A stretch of DNA of 64,000 nt. Origin: CBDBJK01 sp965206395. Its GTDB lineage: Bacteria > Chloroflexota > Dehalococcoidia > Lucifugimonadales > CATOSD01. Below are positions 16,488 to 24,604 of this stretch, piece after piece. The DNA lies in assembly GCA_965206395.1 (NCBI GenBank), contig CBDBJK010000038.1:62001-126000 (forward strand), given 5' to 3'. The first letter of the stretch is position 1; the number at the start of each line of letters is the position of its first letter. Position numbers and translations under genes: made by a program. The notes under the pieces are model-generated. The model saw only the letters and a program-made list of their open reading frames with translations. It was not told where the DNA came from and searched no databases.

Positions 16488-17738
16488 ATGCCTAAATCTG
16501 TAAGTCATGTTGTAAAGCGGCCTGGACGAAAGCATGGAGACCCGGAAGTCGAGATTCCCGTTGCGGAAGATCTCGCCACAGTACCGGGCGTTCCGGTTCG
16601 TGAGGAGGACGTATCCTTCTATACAAGGGTATATCCCCTTGAGACCCAAAACATCGATAAAGCGGCAGACCGGGACTGGGTCTGGACGGTATACACGGAA
16701 GATGTACTTGAGTATCGCAAGCGACACGATGAGATTAATCAACCTCTCGTAGATGCCGCCTTGCGAACTGGCGAAATCGAGCCTACCGGAACTCCCGACC
16801 TGGAACAGGACATTACGGAGGATATCCGCCTCAAGGCACGCGAGCTTGGCTTTGGCGAAGTAGGCTTCACAAAATTTGACTACAGGTATGCCTATTCGAG
16901 CAAAAAGACCTGGGTCAAGTACGAGCACGCCATTTGTGTGGCGCTTGAGCAAGATTACCTGCAAACACAGACATTGCCTAGCCTTGAGGCCGAGTTCGCC
17001 CACTTTGGCACATATGAAATAGAGGGCGCGATAGCACTCGACCTGGCAGACCACATTCGCTCCCTGGGCTACCACGCTCAGGTGCACAGTCCAAACGACA
17101 ATAGCGGCGCGTACATTCCCATGTTTGTCAGCGCAGGGCTTGGGCAATTAGGCGCGAATGGTCAGCTCCTCTCTCCTCATTTTGGATCGAGGGCACGACT
17201 TGCGATAGTAACCACAGATGCGCCAGTATCCTACGACCAGCCTGTGGACTACGGAATCAATAAGTTCTGCGAAATATGCCAGGTGTGCGTGAACCGTTGC
17301 CCCGGCAGAGCACTGCTGAAAGAGCGAGTATGGTGGCGCGGCACCGAGAAATTCAAGGTTATTTACGAGCGATGCCGCCCTGTAATGGCTCGATACGAAG
17401 GCTGTGCAGTATGCATCAAGGTATGCCCTGTGCAACGGTATGGCATGGTGCCTGTTATGGAGCATTACGTAGCCACCGGTGAAGTGCTAGGCAAAGGCAC
17501 AGACAACCTGGAAGGCTACTCCATAAGAGACAAAGGCTACTTCGGCCCCGGCGAATTGCCTACGTTCAACCGCGAGTTCTTCGAGATGCCTCACGGTAGA
17601 AGAGAAGAGTGGCTCTTTGAGCAGTTCAAGGAGAAATTGTCGAAGGAAGGTGTGCCCACTGTGGAAGAGTTGGTCGGCTTTGCCACAGACGTTAAGGAAA
17701 TCCTGGAAGTCGGCAACAGCACCAGGGGAGACGAGTAA
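16488..17738 (+). CDS. reductive dehalogenase-like (RdhA-fold) iron-sulfur protein, no Tat signal
   Basis: 416 residues; ATG with GGAGGG upstream. The C-terminal half has the RdhA arrangement: GLGQLGANGQLLSPHFGSRARL (corrinoid-side segment), then two ferredoxin clusters with Cys 261/264/267/271 (CEICQVCVNRCP) and Cys 296/306/309/313 (CAVCIKVCP). Respiratory RdhA proteins carry a Tat signal and an rdhB anchor partner; neither is present here. It resembles the soluble RdhA-like proteins common in SAR202 and other Chloroflexota, whose substrates are mostly unknown. Residues about 14-57 are encoded by the segment duplicated in the upstream IS. Epoxyqueuosine reductase (QueG) is a related fold, but this sequence is closer to RdhA. 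Confidence 0.8.
   Translation: MPKSVSHVVKRPGRKHGDPEVEIPVAEDLATVPGVPVREEDVSFYTRVYPLETQNIDKAADRDWVWTVYTEDVLEYRKRHDEINQPLVDAALRTGEIEPTGTPDLEQDITEDIRLKARELGFGEVGFTKFDYRYAYSSKKTWVKYEHAICVALEQDYLQTQTLPSLEAEFAHFGTYEIEGAIALDLADHIRSLGYHAQVHSPNDNSGAYIPMFVSAGLGQLGANGQLLSPHFGSRARLAIVTTDAPVSYDQPVDYGINKFCEICQVCVNRCPGRALLKERVWWRGTEKFKVIYERCRPVMARYEGCAVCIKVCPVQRYGMVPVMEHYVATGEVLGKGTDNLEGYSIRDKGYFGPGELPTFNREFFEMPHGRREEWLFEQFKEKLSKEGVPTVEELVGFATDVKEILEVGNSTRGDE
16528..16657 (+). repeat. 130-bp exact repeat (copy 2, native location in the RdhA-like gene)
   Basis: Identical to 15743-15872. Here it is read in a normal coding frame as part of the N-terminal region of the RdhA-like protein, so this is taken as the source copy. 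Confidence 0.97.
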
Positions 17739-17827
17739 GCCCGGCTCTCGAGATAGCCGCTACTTCTTCAGTTGGCTTACTCGCTATCTGGGTAGTTGCT
17801 CGTTACCTTAAGACTAACGAATGTGAT

Positions 17828-17854
17828 ACGGGGCCAGCAGATTGCTGGCCCCGT
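17828..17854 (+). terminator. strong hairpin after the RdhA-like gene
   Basis: A perfect 12-bp GC-rich stem (17828-17839 with 17843-17854, ACGGGGCCAGCA) has a 3-base loop. No good T-run follows on either strand, so it may act as a weak terminator, an RNA-stability element or a leader structure for the small gene that starts 18 bases later. Confidence 0.5.
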
Positions 17855-17871
17855 TATGTGAGGTTATGAAT

Positions 17872-18063
17872 ATGTTCGAGAAAAACCATATCGACGCCTT
17901 GTTCGATGAACTGAAGCTGGACTGGAAAGACAAGCCAGAGTTTGAGAAGCTATCGAGGGATGCGCACCTTGGCATTGCGCTTTCCGATGCGGGCCGTCCC
18001 GTCGGCAAAGGTGTAGACCCAAGGGTAGTCACACTCATCGAGAAGCACAAGCCGAAAGGATAA
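17872..18063 (+). CDS. 63-residue soluble protein of unknown function
   Basis: The ATG at 17872 has GAGG 8 bases upstream; another ATG at 17866 is too close to it. The product (MFEKNHIDALFDELKLDWKD..., ending LIEKHKPKG) is charged, mostly helical, with no cysteines or membrane segment. It stands alone between the RdhA-like gene and ilvD, between two hairpins, so it is probably its own transcription unit. I do not recognise the family. Confidence 0.6.
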   Translation: MFEKNHIDALFDELKLDWKDKPEFEKLSRDAHLGIALSDAGRPVGKGVDPRVVTLIEKHKPKG

Positions 18064-18160
18064 ATTCGTCAGCGGCCTTGAATCCCAGAGGTTTGCCTTA
18101 AACAGCCGAATTCAGTTACGACACGCAACTCGTGAGGTAACGTGTTGGGTGTAACAATTG

Positions 18161-18198
18161 CCCGGAATACTGCATCAGGTGTTCCGGGTTTCTGTTTT
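18161..18198 (+). terminator. rho-independent terminator before ilvD
   Basis: A 10-bp stem (CCCGGAATAC at 18161-18170 with 18179-18188, one U-G pair) is followed by TTTCTGTTTT. It ends the unit containing the 63-residue protein. Confidence 0.75.
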
Positions 18199-18225
18199 GG
18201 CAACCTTTCGCCGGCCTACGTCTCC

Positions 18226-18234
18226 TGGTATAAT
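18226..18234 (+). promoter_or_regulatory. extended -10 promoter for ilvD
   Basis: TG-G-TATAAT, a perfect extended -10, lies between the terminator at 18161 and ilvD. No clear -35. The predicted leader is about 90 bases; I see no T-box or attenuator in it. Confidence 0.55.
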
Positions 18235-18329
18235 CTGCCTCGAAACTATGCTTAAACGATGGGCCGGACTAATCCGTATCCGCAGGCAGATTTCGCAAAG
18301 ACTGACAGCCTACACGAGGAGAACTCGCT

Positions 18330-20015
18330 ATGACAATCGAAGCCAAGTCCAGACTCAAGCACAAGAGCCATGTGGTCAGCGACGGGCCAGATAGGGCAGC
18401 CGCACGCGCAATGCTCCGCGCCGTCGGATTAAACGACGACGACATGGACAAACCCTTCATCAGCATCGCAAACCTGGCGAGCGATGTCACACCTTGCAAC
18501 GTCCATCTGGACAGGCTGGCGAGGAAGGTCAAGGAAGGAGTCTGGAACTCCAATAGTGTTCCCTTCTTGTTCGGCACGATAACCGTCAGCGACGGTATAT
18601 CCATGGGAACGGAAGGAATGAAGGCCTCCCTGGTGAGCCGGGAGGTTATCGCGGACTCCATCGAGACCGTGACATTCGGCGAAAGCATGGATGGCCTCAT
18701 AGTAGTCGCGGCCTGCGATAAAAACATGCCGGGAGCTATGATGGCGATGGCGAGGCTCAACGTTCCATCGCTGTTCGTCTATGGCGGCGCTATATTGCCC
18801 GGAAACTACCAGGGAAAAGACATCAACATTCAAGACATGTTCGAGGCGATTGGAGCCTATTCCCAGGGCAAACTATCCCTGGACGAGCTACAGAGCATGG
18901 AACGCGTGGCGTGCCCGGGCGAGGGTGCGTGTTCAGGTATGTTCACCGCTAATACTATGTCGTCGGCTATCGAGGCTATGGGCATGTCGATGCCAGGTGC
19001 CGCCTCCGTTCCCGCAGTTGACCCTCGCAATGAAGAGATAGCATTTGGCTCGGGAGCAGTGCTATACAATTTACTAGAGAGAGATATTAAACCCCGCGAC
19101 ATCATGACGCGAGAGGCATTCGAGAACGCGATAATGGTCGTGCTGGCGATGGGCGGTTCTACGAACGCCGTGCTGCACCTGCTAGCCATCGCTCGCGAGG
19201 CAAAGGTTCCGCTGGAGATTGACGACTTTGACCGTCTCAGCCGCCGCACGCCTTATATCACTGACCTTCGCCCCGGCGGTCGCTTCGTGATGACGGACGT
19301 GGACAAGGCGGGCGGCATACCTGTTGTCATGAATGAACTATTGAAGGCCGGCCTCTTGCACGGCGACGTGATGACAGTCACAGGCAAGACCATTGCTGAA
19401 AACCTGGCGGCGTTTGATGGTCAACCCGATAGCCGCGTGATTTACCCCGTGTCCTCTCCGCGCAGTCCCACAGGGGGACTCGTTATTCTGAAAGGCAACC
19501 TTGCAACCGAGGGCGCGGTCATGAAGGTGGCTGGCACCAAGCACCTTAGCCATGAAGGGCCTGCTCGCGTGTTCGACGGCGAGAGAGCCGCATTTAGCGC
19601 TGTGACCGGAGGTGAGATAAACAACGGAGACGTGTTGATAATAAGGTATGAAGGCCCCAAGGGTGGCCCTGGTATGCAAGAGATGCTATCCGTGACAGGT
19701 GCGATCATGGGCGCCGGGCTTGGCGACAACACTTTGCTACTCACAGACGGTCGGTTTTCGGGAGCGACTCATGGCCCGATGATAGGCCACATCGCGCCCG
19801 AAGCAGCTGTCGGGGGCAATATCGCATTGGTGCAGGACGGCGACACCATCGTAATGAACGTCGAGACGCGAGAGTTAAGCGTTCGTGTTTCCGATGACGA
19901 GATGGAGCGGCGTCGCAGTGAGTGGAAAGCGCCCGTGCCAAATTACGACACTGGTGTGATGGCAAAGTACGCCAAGCTTGTGTCGTCGGCATCAATCGGG
20001 GCAGTTACGGGCTAA
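18330..20015 (+). CDS. ilvD: dihydroxy-acid dehydratase IlvD
   Basis: 561 residues, normal length. IlvD dehydrates 2,3-dihydroxy-isovalerate and -methylvalerate to the 2-keto acids of valine and isoleucine synthesis, using an Fe-S cluster and Mg. Signatures are PCNVHLDRLA near the N-terminus, AACDKNMPGAMMAMARLN, CPGEGACSGMFTANTM (cluster cysteines), and the C-terminal GRFSGATHGPMIGHI. AGGAG precedes the ATG. It works with ilvE, present at 62687-63649 in this window. Confidence 0.97.
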   Translation: MTIEAKSRLKHKSHVVSDGPDRAAARAMLRAVGLNDDDMDKPFISIANLASDVTPCNVHLDRLARKVKEGVWNSNSVPFLFGTITVSDGISMGTEGMKASLVSREVIADSIETVTFGESMDGLIVVAACDKNMPGAMMAMARLNVPSLFVYGGAILPGNYQGKDINIQDMFEAIGAYSQGKLSLDELQSMERVACPGEGACSGMFTANTMSSAIEAMGMSMPGAASVPAVDPRNEEIAFGSGAVLYNLLERDIKPRDIMTREAFENAIMVVLAMGGSTNAVLHLLAIAREAKVPLEIDDFDRLSRRTPYITDLRPGGRFVMTDVDKAGGIPVVMNELLKAGLLHGDVMTVTGKTIAENLAAFDGQPDSRVIYPVSSPRSPTGGLVILKGNLATEGAVMKVAGTKHLSHEGPARVFDGERAAFSAVTGGEINNGDVLIIRYEGPKGGPGMQEMLSVTGAIMGAGLGDNTLLLTDGRFSGATHGPMIGHIAPEAAVGGNIALVQDGDTIVMNVETRELSVRVSDDEMERRRSEWKAPVPNYDTGVMAKYAKLVSSASIGAVTG

Positions 20016-20167
20016 ACTATGCCCTGATTCTCGATATGCCGGTGCCGTGAATCCATCGTCTGGCGCTTGCATCAAAGGCAATTGGAGATTAGTTGGCTAC
20101 TCTATCTGACCTCAAAGACGAGTCTGTAATGCTAGTGTTGACACCCTATTTGTGATATATTGCACAT

Positions 20168-20899
20168 ATGGCGAACATAGTAACAGCCGCATCCGAAACA
20201 ACCTCGAAATCAGGAAGACGATGGTTCGTTAGAGAGGCTTTGTTTGTCCTCAGCGCCTCTCTCATGGCCTTTACGCTGTACCTCGTCTTCTTCTGGGTTC
20301 CTACGGAGCAGAATCTAGGCGTATCGCAGCGTATTTTCTATTTCCATGTTCCACTAGGTTGGCTCGGCATGGTCTCCATCGTCGTCGTCGCCATCGCCAG
20401 CTTCATGCATCTGCTCACCGGCAAAGAGAAATGGGATAGCCTCGCGCACGCAACCGCCGAGCTAGGTCTGATTTCCGCTACGCTGATAATCGTCACAGGC
20501 AGCATATGGGCCAAGCCCGTTTGGGGCGTATGGTGGACATGGGACGCCAAGCTGACAACTACGCTAATTCTCTGGTTCATATACGTCGGATACTTGATGG
20601 TAAAAGCCTACGCGCCAAAAGGCTCCCAGGGTCGGCGATATGCCTCCGTAGTTGCGCTGATAGGGGCTATCGACGCGCCGATTATCTATATGGCTACGGT
20701 CTGGTGGCGAACTGCTCACCCGGACTTGAACATCGGCCCTCTTGCCGAGTCAGACAGCCTCGATTCTAAAATAGCGCTGACCTTCCTCGTATCCATGATA
20801 ACTTTCACGGTTTTCTATATTTTCATGTTGACGGAGAGGTACTCTCTCAAACTGACGGAGACCGCCCTCGATGAGTTACATCAGAAAATTACTCAGTGA
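20168..20899 (+). CDS. ccmC: haem exporter / cytochrome c maturation protein CcmC
   Basis: 243 residues with six membrane helices. CcmC presents haem to the chaperone CcmE. The diagnostic WWD motif is WGVWWTWDAKLT, flanked by histidines in FYFHVPLGW and in WWRTAHPDLN. The neighbours ccmD and ccmE follow in the usual order; the ccmD-like gene overlaps its end by 29 bases. No clear ribosome binding site precedes the ATG. Confidence 0.96.
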   Translation: MANIVTAASETTSKSGRRWFVREALFVLSASLMAFTLYLVFFWVPTEQNLGVSQRIFYFHVPLGWLGMVSIVVVAIASFMHLLTGKEKWDSLAHATAELGLISATLIIVTGSIWAKPVWGVWWTWDAKLTTTLILWFIYVGYLMVKAYAPKGSQGRRYASVVALIGAIDAPIIYMATVWWRTAHPDLNIGPLAESDSLDSKIALTFLVSMITFTVFYIFMLTERYSLKLTETALDELHQKITQ

Positions 20900-21224
20900 T
20901 TCCTTCGGCTGGAAAATAGCCCTCATAGTCATGGCTGCGATTATCACGGCGTCCGTGTCGGGTAGCAGTCAGGCATATGCGTCCGACGAGTTGACTGGCA
21001 TTGCGGCTTCGGAAGTTTCTGCAACTCCCCAGCAGCAAACCGAAAGCAGCGACCCGGAAGCGAACCTGCCGTTCCTATTTGCTGTGTTCTTCATTACCTG
21101 GGCGGCGTTTTTCGGATACGTCTTCGTGATGTCTCGTCGTCAGAAGGAGATGCAGCGCGAAATCGAGGCCTTGACTCGATTGTTGTCGGATAATGAGCGT
21201 CGCGCGGCATCAAGTCAGACTTGA
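20871..21224 (+). CDS. ccmD: CcmD-like small membrane protein, N-terminally extended
   Basis: 117 residues: an N-terminal hydrophobic segment (about 14-33) that looks like a signal or first helix, a polar Gln/Ser-rich stretch, then a membrane helix (LPFLFAVFFITWAAFFGYVFV) followed by an RRQKEMQREIEAL tail. The last part has the topology of CcmD, which helps release haem-loaded CcmE from CcmC. Ordinary CcmD is only 50-70 residues, so the first half is an addition. Identification rests on position between ccmC and ccmE plus topology. Confidence 0.7.
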   Translation: MSYIRKLLSDSFGWKIALIVMAAIITASVSGSSQAYASDELTGIAASEVSATPQQQTESSDPEANLPFLFAVFFITWAAFFGYVFVMSRRQKEMQREIEALTRLLSDNERRAASSQT

Positions 21225-21329
21225 GCTGAGACGGTTGGTATTGATGGCTGAGAGGCCTATTCCATATAATCAGGGTCGGTTTCGTAGGGCCGATATCGGG
21301 GTTAGTTGTAGAGGGGAGAAGGGGCAACC

Positions 21330-21794
21330 ATGTCACAAGCGGCATCAAACTATCCTGAGTTGCTAGCGGAAGAAGATGAAGGCGTCCGTTTCGCTGGCAG
21401 GTGGAAGGCGCTGATCGGATTCCTGGTGCTAATGGGCGCGCTGGGATACTTCGCGTTCATGGCGTTCCAGAGTGCGACTGTCTACTACTTTACGGTAAGC
21501 GAGATGAAGGACGAAGGCACTACGCCGCAAGGACGAGTGGTTAGAGTAAGCGGCAAGCTCGTTCCTTCTTCTTTCTTCAGGGAGGACGGCTCCACCGTAG
21601 CCCAATTCGCCTTGACCGATGGCTCTCAGACTTTAGGCGCGGCACACAACGGTGTTTTGCCGGACTTGTTCTTCAACGAACACTCTGAGATCATACTGGA
21701 AGGCACTCATACGCTTGGAGGTGTTTTTCAGAGTCAGAACGTCATCGTAAAGTGCCCATCCAAGTATATAGCCGAAGATGAAGAAAGCGGCTGA
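21330..21794 (+). CDS. ccmE: haem chaperone CcmE with CxxxY haem-binding motif
   Basis: 154 residues: one N-terminal membrane helix (about 27-48) and a periplasmic OB-fold domain (VRVSGKLVPSSF, VVQF-like strands, LPDLFFNEHSEIILEG). Classical CcmE binds haem covalently through His in HxxxY. Here the site reads CPSKY (Cys142, Tyr146), the CxxxY form known from archaea and Desulfovibrio in the System I* variant, which lacks CcmH. A strong ribosome binding site (AGGGGAGAAGGGG) precedes it. It ends the ccmCDE unit, with a terminator 24 bases after the stop. Confidence 0.93.
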   Translation: MSQAASNYPELLAEEDEGVRFAGRWKALIGFLVLMGALGYFAFMAFQSATVYYFTVSEMKDEGTTPQGRVVRVSGKLVPSSFFREDGSTVAQFALTDGSQTLGAAHNGVLPDLFFNEHSEIILEGTHTLGGVFQSQNVIVKCPSKYIAEDEESG

Positions 21795-21817
21795 CCATAT
21801 CATTTAGCTGCATGAAC

Positions 21818-21857
21818 AAAAGGGGCGGTCACTCACTTTTGACCGCCCCTTTTTTGT
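21818..21857 (+). terminator. rho-independent terminator after ccmE
   Basis: A 14-bp perfect stem (AAAAGGGGCGGTCA at 21818-21831 with 21840-21853) continues into a T-run to 21855. Because the stem ends in A/T runs on both sides it could also serve the convergent CDGSH gene. Confidence 0.92.
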
Positions 21858-21891
21858 CAGTCGATTAACCTGCTTCTAGGCCAAGTTTTAT

Positions 21892-22080
21892 CTATCCCTC
21901 AAAGCTGTTGTTTCGATGAGTTCCATCGCAGAACGGCTTGTTGGACGAGCCACCGCACCTGCATAGCATGATCGGGTCGTCGCTTAGCTCAACCTTGTTT
22001 CCCTCCGAATCTAGCAACTGTATTGGCCCTTGAACCATATAAGGTCCGTTTTTCCTGGGGGTAACGGTTACATCAGCCAT
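21892..22080 (-). CDS. CDGSH-type iron-sulfur protein
   Basis: 62 residues. The complete CDGSH cluster motif is present: Cys40, Cys42, Cys51 and His55 in CRCGGSSNKPFCDGTH, binding a redox-active [2Fe-2S] cluster through three Cys and one His. Bacterial single-motif members of this size are soluble electron carriers of largely unknown partner. It lies just downstream of the EtfBA fusion on the same strand (52 bases), so an electron-transfer partnership is possible but unproven. Confidence 0.92.
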   Translation of the reverse strand: MADVTVTPRKNGPYMVQGPIQLLDSEGNKVELSDDPIMLCRCGGSSNKPFCDGTHRNNSFEG

Positions 22081-22131
22081 AAATGTCTCCTCCTGATGAT
22101 ATATGTAGATACTGTCGAGAACTTGGATGCT

Positions 22132-23967
22132 TCAGAACGCGTTTCGGTTCCTGACGGCCTTTATCAACGCCGGCACCACTTCGGCGTAGTCACCCACGAT
22201 GCCGAAATCGGAGGCTTTGAATATAGGAGACCTCGCGCTGTTGTTGATCGCTATCACTGTTCCCGCTTTTTGAATACCCACAGTATGATTGAAAGGGCCT
22301 CGAAGTGCAACCGCCACATAAAGATCAGGCGACACTGACTTACCAGATAGGCCAATCTGATGCTGTCTGGGCAGCCAGCCGAGGTCTGTAACCTCCCGCG
22401 TCGCGCCGAGCGAAGCATTCAGCGTCTGAGCAAGCTCGCGTACGATGCCAATGTTCTCCGGCGCGCCTACACCCTTGCCCACACACACGATAGTACGTGC
22501 ATGTTCGAGGTCGGCGCCCTCAGTTGAGTTATCCTTTACGCTTTCAAGCACCCTCACGCGAGGCTCGGTAATGCTATCGAGCGAAAGCTCTTGCATTTTC
22601 AGCTCGATTGACCAGTCAGGAAGTACCTGCGTGAGCAGACCTGGCCTCACTGTCGCCATTTGCGGCGTCGTCTTGGAAAGAATTGGCGCGACAATACTGC
22701 CGCCGAATGCGGGTTTGAGGTGAATCAGGCGGCCTTCGTCGTCGATTTCAAGGCCCACGCAATCGCCGGTAAGCCCTAACCTCAGTCTCGCCGCTATCCT
22801 TGCAGCCAGGTCACGGCCATTTATGGTCGACGGAAAAAGAACAGCGTAAGGGCCATGCGTTGCGATTGCATTCGCGAGTATAGTTGTGTAATTTTCGGTG
22901 TCGTACTGAGCGAGACGCGAATCCTCCCCGATGCGCACGGTGTCTGCACCGAAGGCCGTAAGAGACCTGGCGTGGCCCTCAATGCTGTCTCCTAAAATCA
23001 CTGCTTCGACATTGGTGTTAATCTGCGACGCCAACTCCGACGCCCTGCCCAGAAGCTCAAGAGTGACAGGACGAATCTCGCCTCCCAGAAGCTCTACCAA
23101 CACCCAGATAGCTCCCATTGATCCAGGTTCGCGTCGTGGCCCTCTTGGGTTGCCGGTAGAAACAGACTTTTCCTGCTCAACGAATACGCCGCGCTTGTCG
23201 AGGTAGTCCATAAGCTGGCTAACGGCGTCCTCAACGGGCACGTCCCTTACTACAATACCTTCTCGATTTGATTCTATCGAGTAGATGTCGTTCACCCACG
23301 TGGGCGAGCCGATCAGACCAAACAAAGACATGTCTTCCGAAAGGTCTGCGGCGGTCAATTCCGTGATGGGTTTGCTCTGGGCGGCTTCAACAGCCTCTTT
23401 TCGTGGGAAGGTCTCTGGCGCGACACCCTCGGTTACTGTTATCAGCGCTGGCAGCTGGCAGTAAATCACTTCATAGCCATCGTCAGTGGTTCGCTCGACC
23501 GTCATGCCTTTGCCGGAATCATTCAGCTCCAACCGCCTTACTCCGGTTATCTGCGGCAGTCCTAGAAGCTCCGCTATTTCGGGGCCAACCTGAGCCGTCT
23601 CCGCGTCCACGCTGTTGAGTCCGCAGATGATTAGGTCGAACTCTTCCTTCTCCAGAGCCATCGATAGCGCACGTGCTGTTGCCAGTGTATCCGAGCCAGC
23701 ATAGGCTCTATCCACCAGATGCACCGCCCTGTCCATTCCCATTGTGAGACACTGCACCAGGGCGTCCCTTGCCTGTGGTGGCCCCATTGTGAACACAACA
23801 GCCTCAATCGGCATTTCTTGCTTGAGGTTGGCGACGGCAGACACAGCCAGCATATCAAACGGATTGACTTCGCTGGGCACTCCCTCGCGGACTACTCGCT
23901 TAGTCTCGTTGTCAAACTTCAGGAGCGACACGACGGGGACTTGCTTTATGCATATGGCGATTTTCAT
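22132..23967 (-). CDS. electron transfer flavoprotein, beta and alpha subunits fused (EtfBA)
   Basis: 611 residues in one frame. Residues 1 to about 255 are EtfB-like (MKIAICIKQVPVVSLLKFD, DLIICGLNSVDAETAQVGPEIAE, YCQLPALITVTEG). Residues about 285-611 are EtfA-like, ending in the FAD-binding domain (GWLPRQHQIGLSGKSVSPDL, ALRGPFNHTVGIQKAGTVIA, KASDFGIVGD). A Pro/Gly/Arg-rich linker joins them. Etf carries electrons from acyl-CoA and other dehydrogenases to the quinone pool through Etf-QO. Subunits are normally separate genes. No frameshift is needed here; the fusion appears genuine. Confidence 0.93.
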   Translation of the reverse strand: MKIAICIKQVPVVSLLKFDNETKRVVREGVPSEVNPFDMLAVSAVANLKQEMPIEAVVFTMGPPQARDALVQCLTMGMDRAVHLVDRAYAGSDTLATARALSMALEKEEFDLIICGLNSVDAETAQVGPEIAELLGLPQITGVRRLELNDSGKGMTVERTTDDGYEVIYCQLPALITVTEGVAPETFPRKEAVEAAQSKPITELTAADLSEDMSLFGLIGSPTWVNDIYSIESNREGIVVRDVPVEDAVSQLMDYLDKRGVFVEQEKSVSTGNPRGPRREPGSMGAIWVLVELLGGEIRPVTLELLGRASELASQINTNVEAVILGDSIEGHARSLTAFGADTVRIGEDSRLAQYDTENYTTILANAIATHGPYAVLFPSTINGRDLAARIAARLRLGLTGDCVGLEIDDEGRLIHLKPAFGGSIVAPILSKTTPQMATVRPGLLTQVLPDWSIELKMQELSLDSITEPRVRVLESVKDNSTEGADLEHARTIVCVGKGVGAPENIGIVRELAQTLNASLGATREVTDLGWLPRQHQIGLSGKSVSPDLYVAVALRGPFNHTVGIQKAGTVIAINNSARSPIFKASDFGIVGDYAEVVPALIKAVRNRNAF

Positions 23968-24073
23968 GTGTTGTGCTCACAAAAACTGCGTCGAATCCCC
24001 TTTGCCTAAATGTCTTTCAGGCATCTGAAATGTTATTGCAAAGGAGTTAACGAAGGATAACAGATGGGCTAAT

Positions 24074-24112
24074 TCAAAACAAACCTGGTCCCAAATAGGA
24101 ACCAGGTTTGTT
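24074..24112 (-). terminator. rho-independent terminator after the anti-sigma gene
   Basis: A 15-bp stem (24078-24092 with 24098-24112, one G-U pair) and 5-base loop are followed on the minus strand by TTTTGAATT. It lies 28 bases after the anti-sigma stop codon. Confidence 0.85.
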
Positions 24113-24139
24113 GCAGTTCTAATTCTTCATGTGAAGGGA

Positions 24140-24418
24140 CTAGGTTTTGTCAACATCCTTCCGCAGACTTTCGCGGATGCGGTCGCGGAAACCGTCTGGG
24201 GCTTCCTGCTTTGGCGTCGCACGAAGCAGTTCCACAGTGGCCCGCAAGGTTCTGACGAACGCATTACAGGGCGCACACCATCCTAAATGACGATCCATCT
24301 GCGATGCCTTCGCACCCTCTAACTCTTCGTCAATATAATCCGAGGAGAGTTCCTTGACCTCTTTACAGTCAAGGTCATCACCCTTTCTTCTAAACATCCC
24401 AATGGTACGGGAAACCAT
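24140..24418 (-). CDS. zinc-finger anti-sigma factor, soluble
   Basis: 92 residues. The zinc-binding anti-sigma motif is visible: Cys18, then His44-x3-Cys48-x2-Cys51 (DRHLGWCAPC). It has no membrane segment, so it is the soluble ZAS type that releases its sigma factor on redox or metal stress. It is head-to-head with the ECF sigma gene (start 24605), whereas such pairs are usually co-transcribed. Pairing with that sigma factor is inferred from proximity. Confidence 0.88.
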   Translation of the reverse strand: MVSRTIGMFRRKGDDLDCKEVKELSSDYIDEELEGAKASQMDRHLGWCAPCNAFVRTLRATVELLRATPKQEAPDGFRDRIRESLRKDVDKT

Positions 24419-24604
24419 CTCATACTCCGTATTCGTACAATAATCATACAGGGCAATGCCACGCCTACACTAATGTAGCGGAACACACCCCACAGGTCAA
24501 CAATAGCCTTTTACTTTTTGATGACATCCGCTACAATTAGATTCATTCAATCTGACGAATATGACCCCTGTTCTCAACTTTGCTCCTCAGAATTCCATAT
24601 TGGT

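Noticed and set aside
17828..17854. Hairpin considered as a tRNA-like or attenuator leader
   Set aside because: It is a simple GC-rich stem with a 3-base loop, no leader peptide and no alternative pairing partner was visible.
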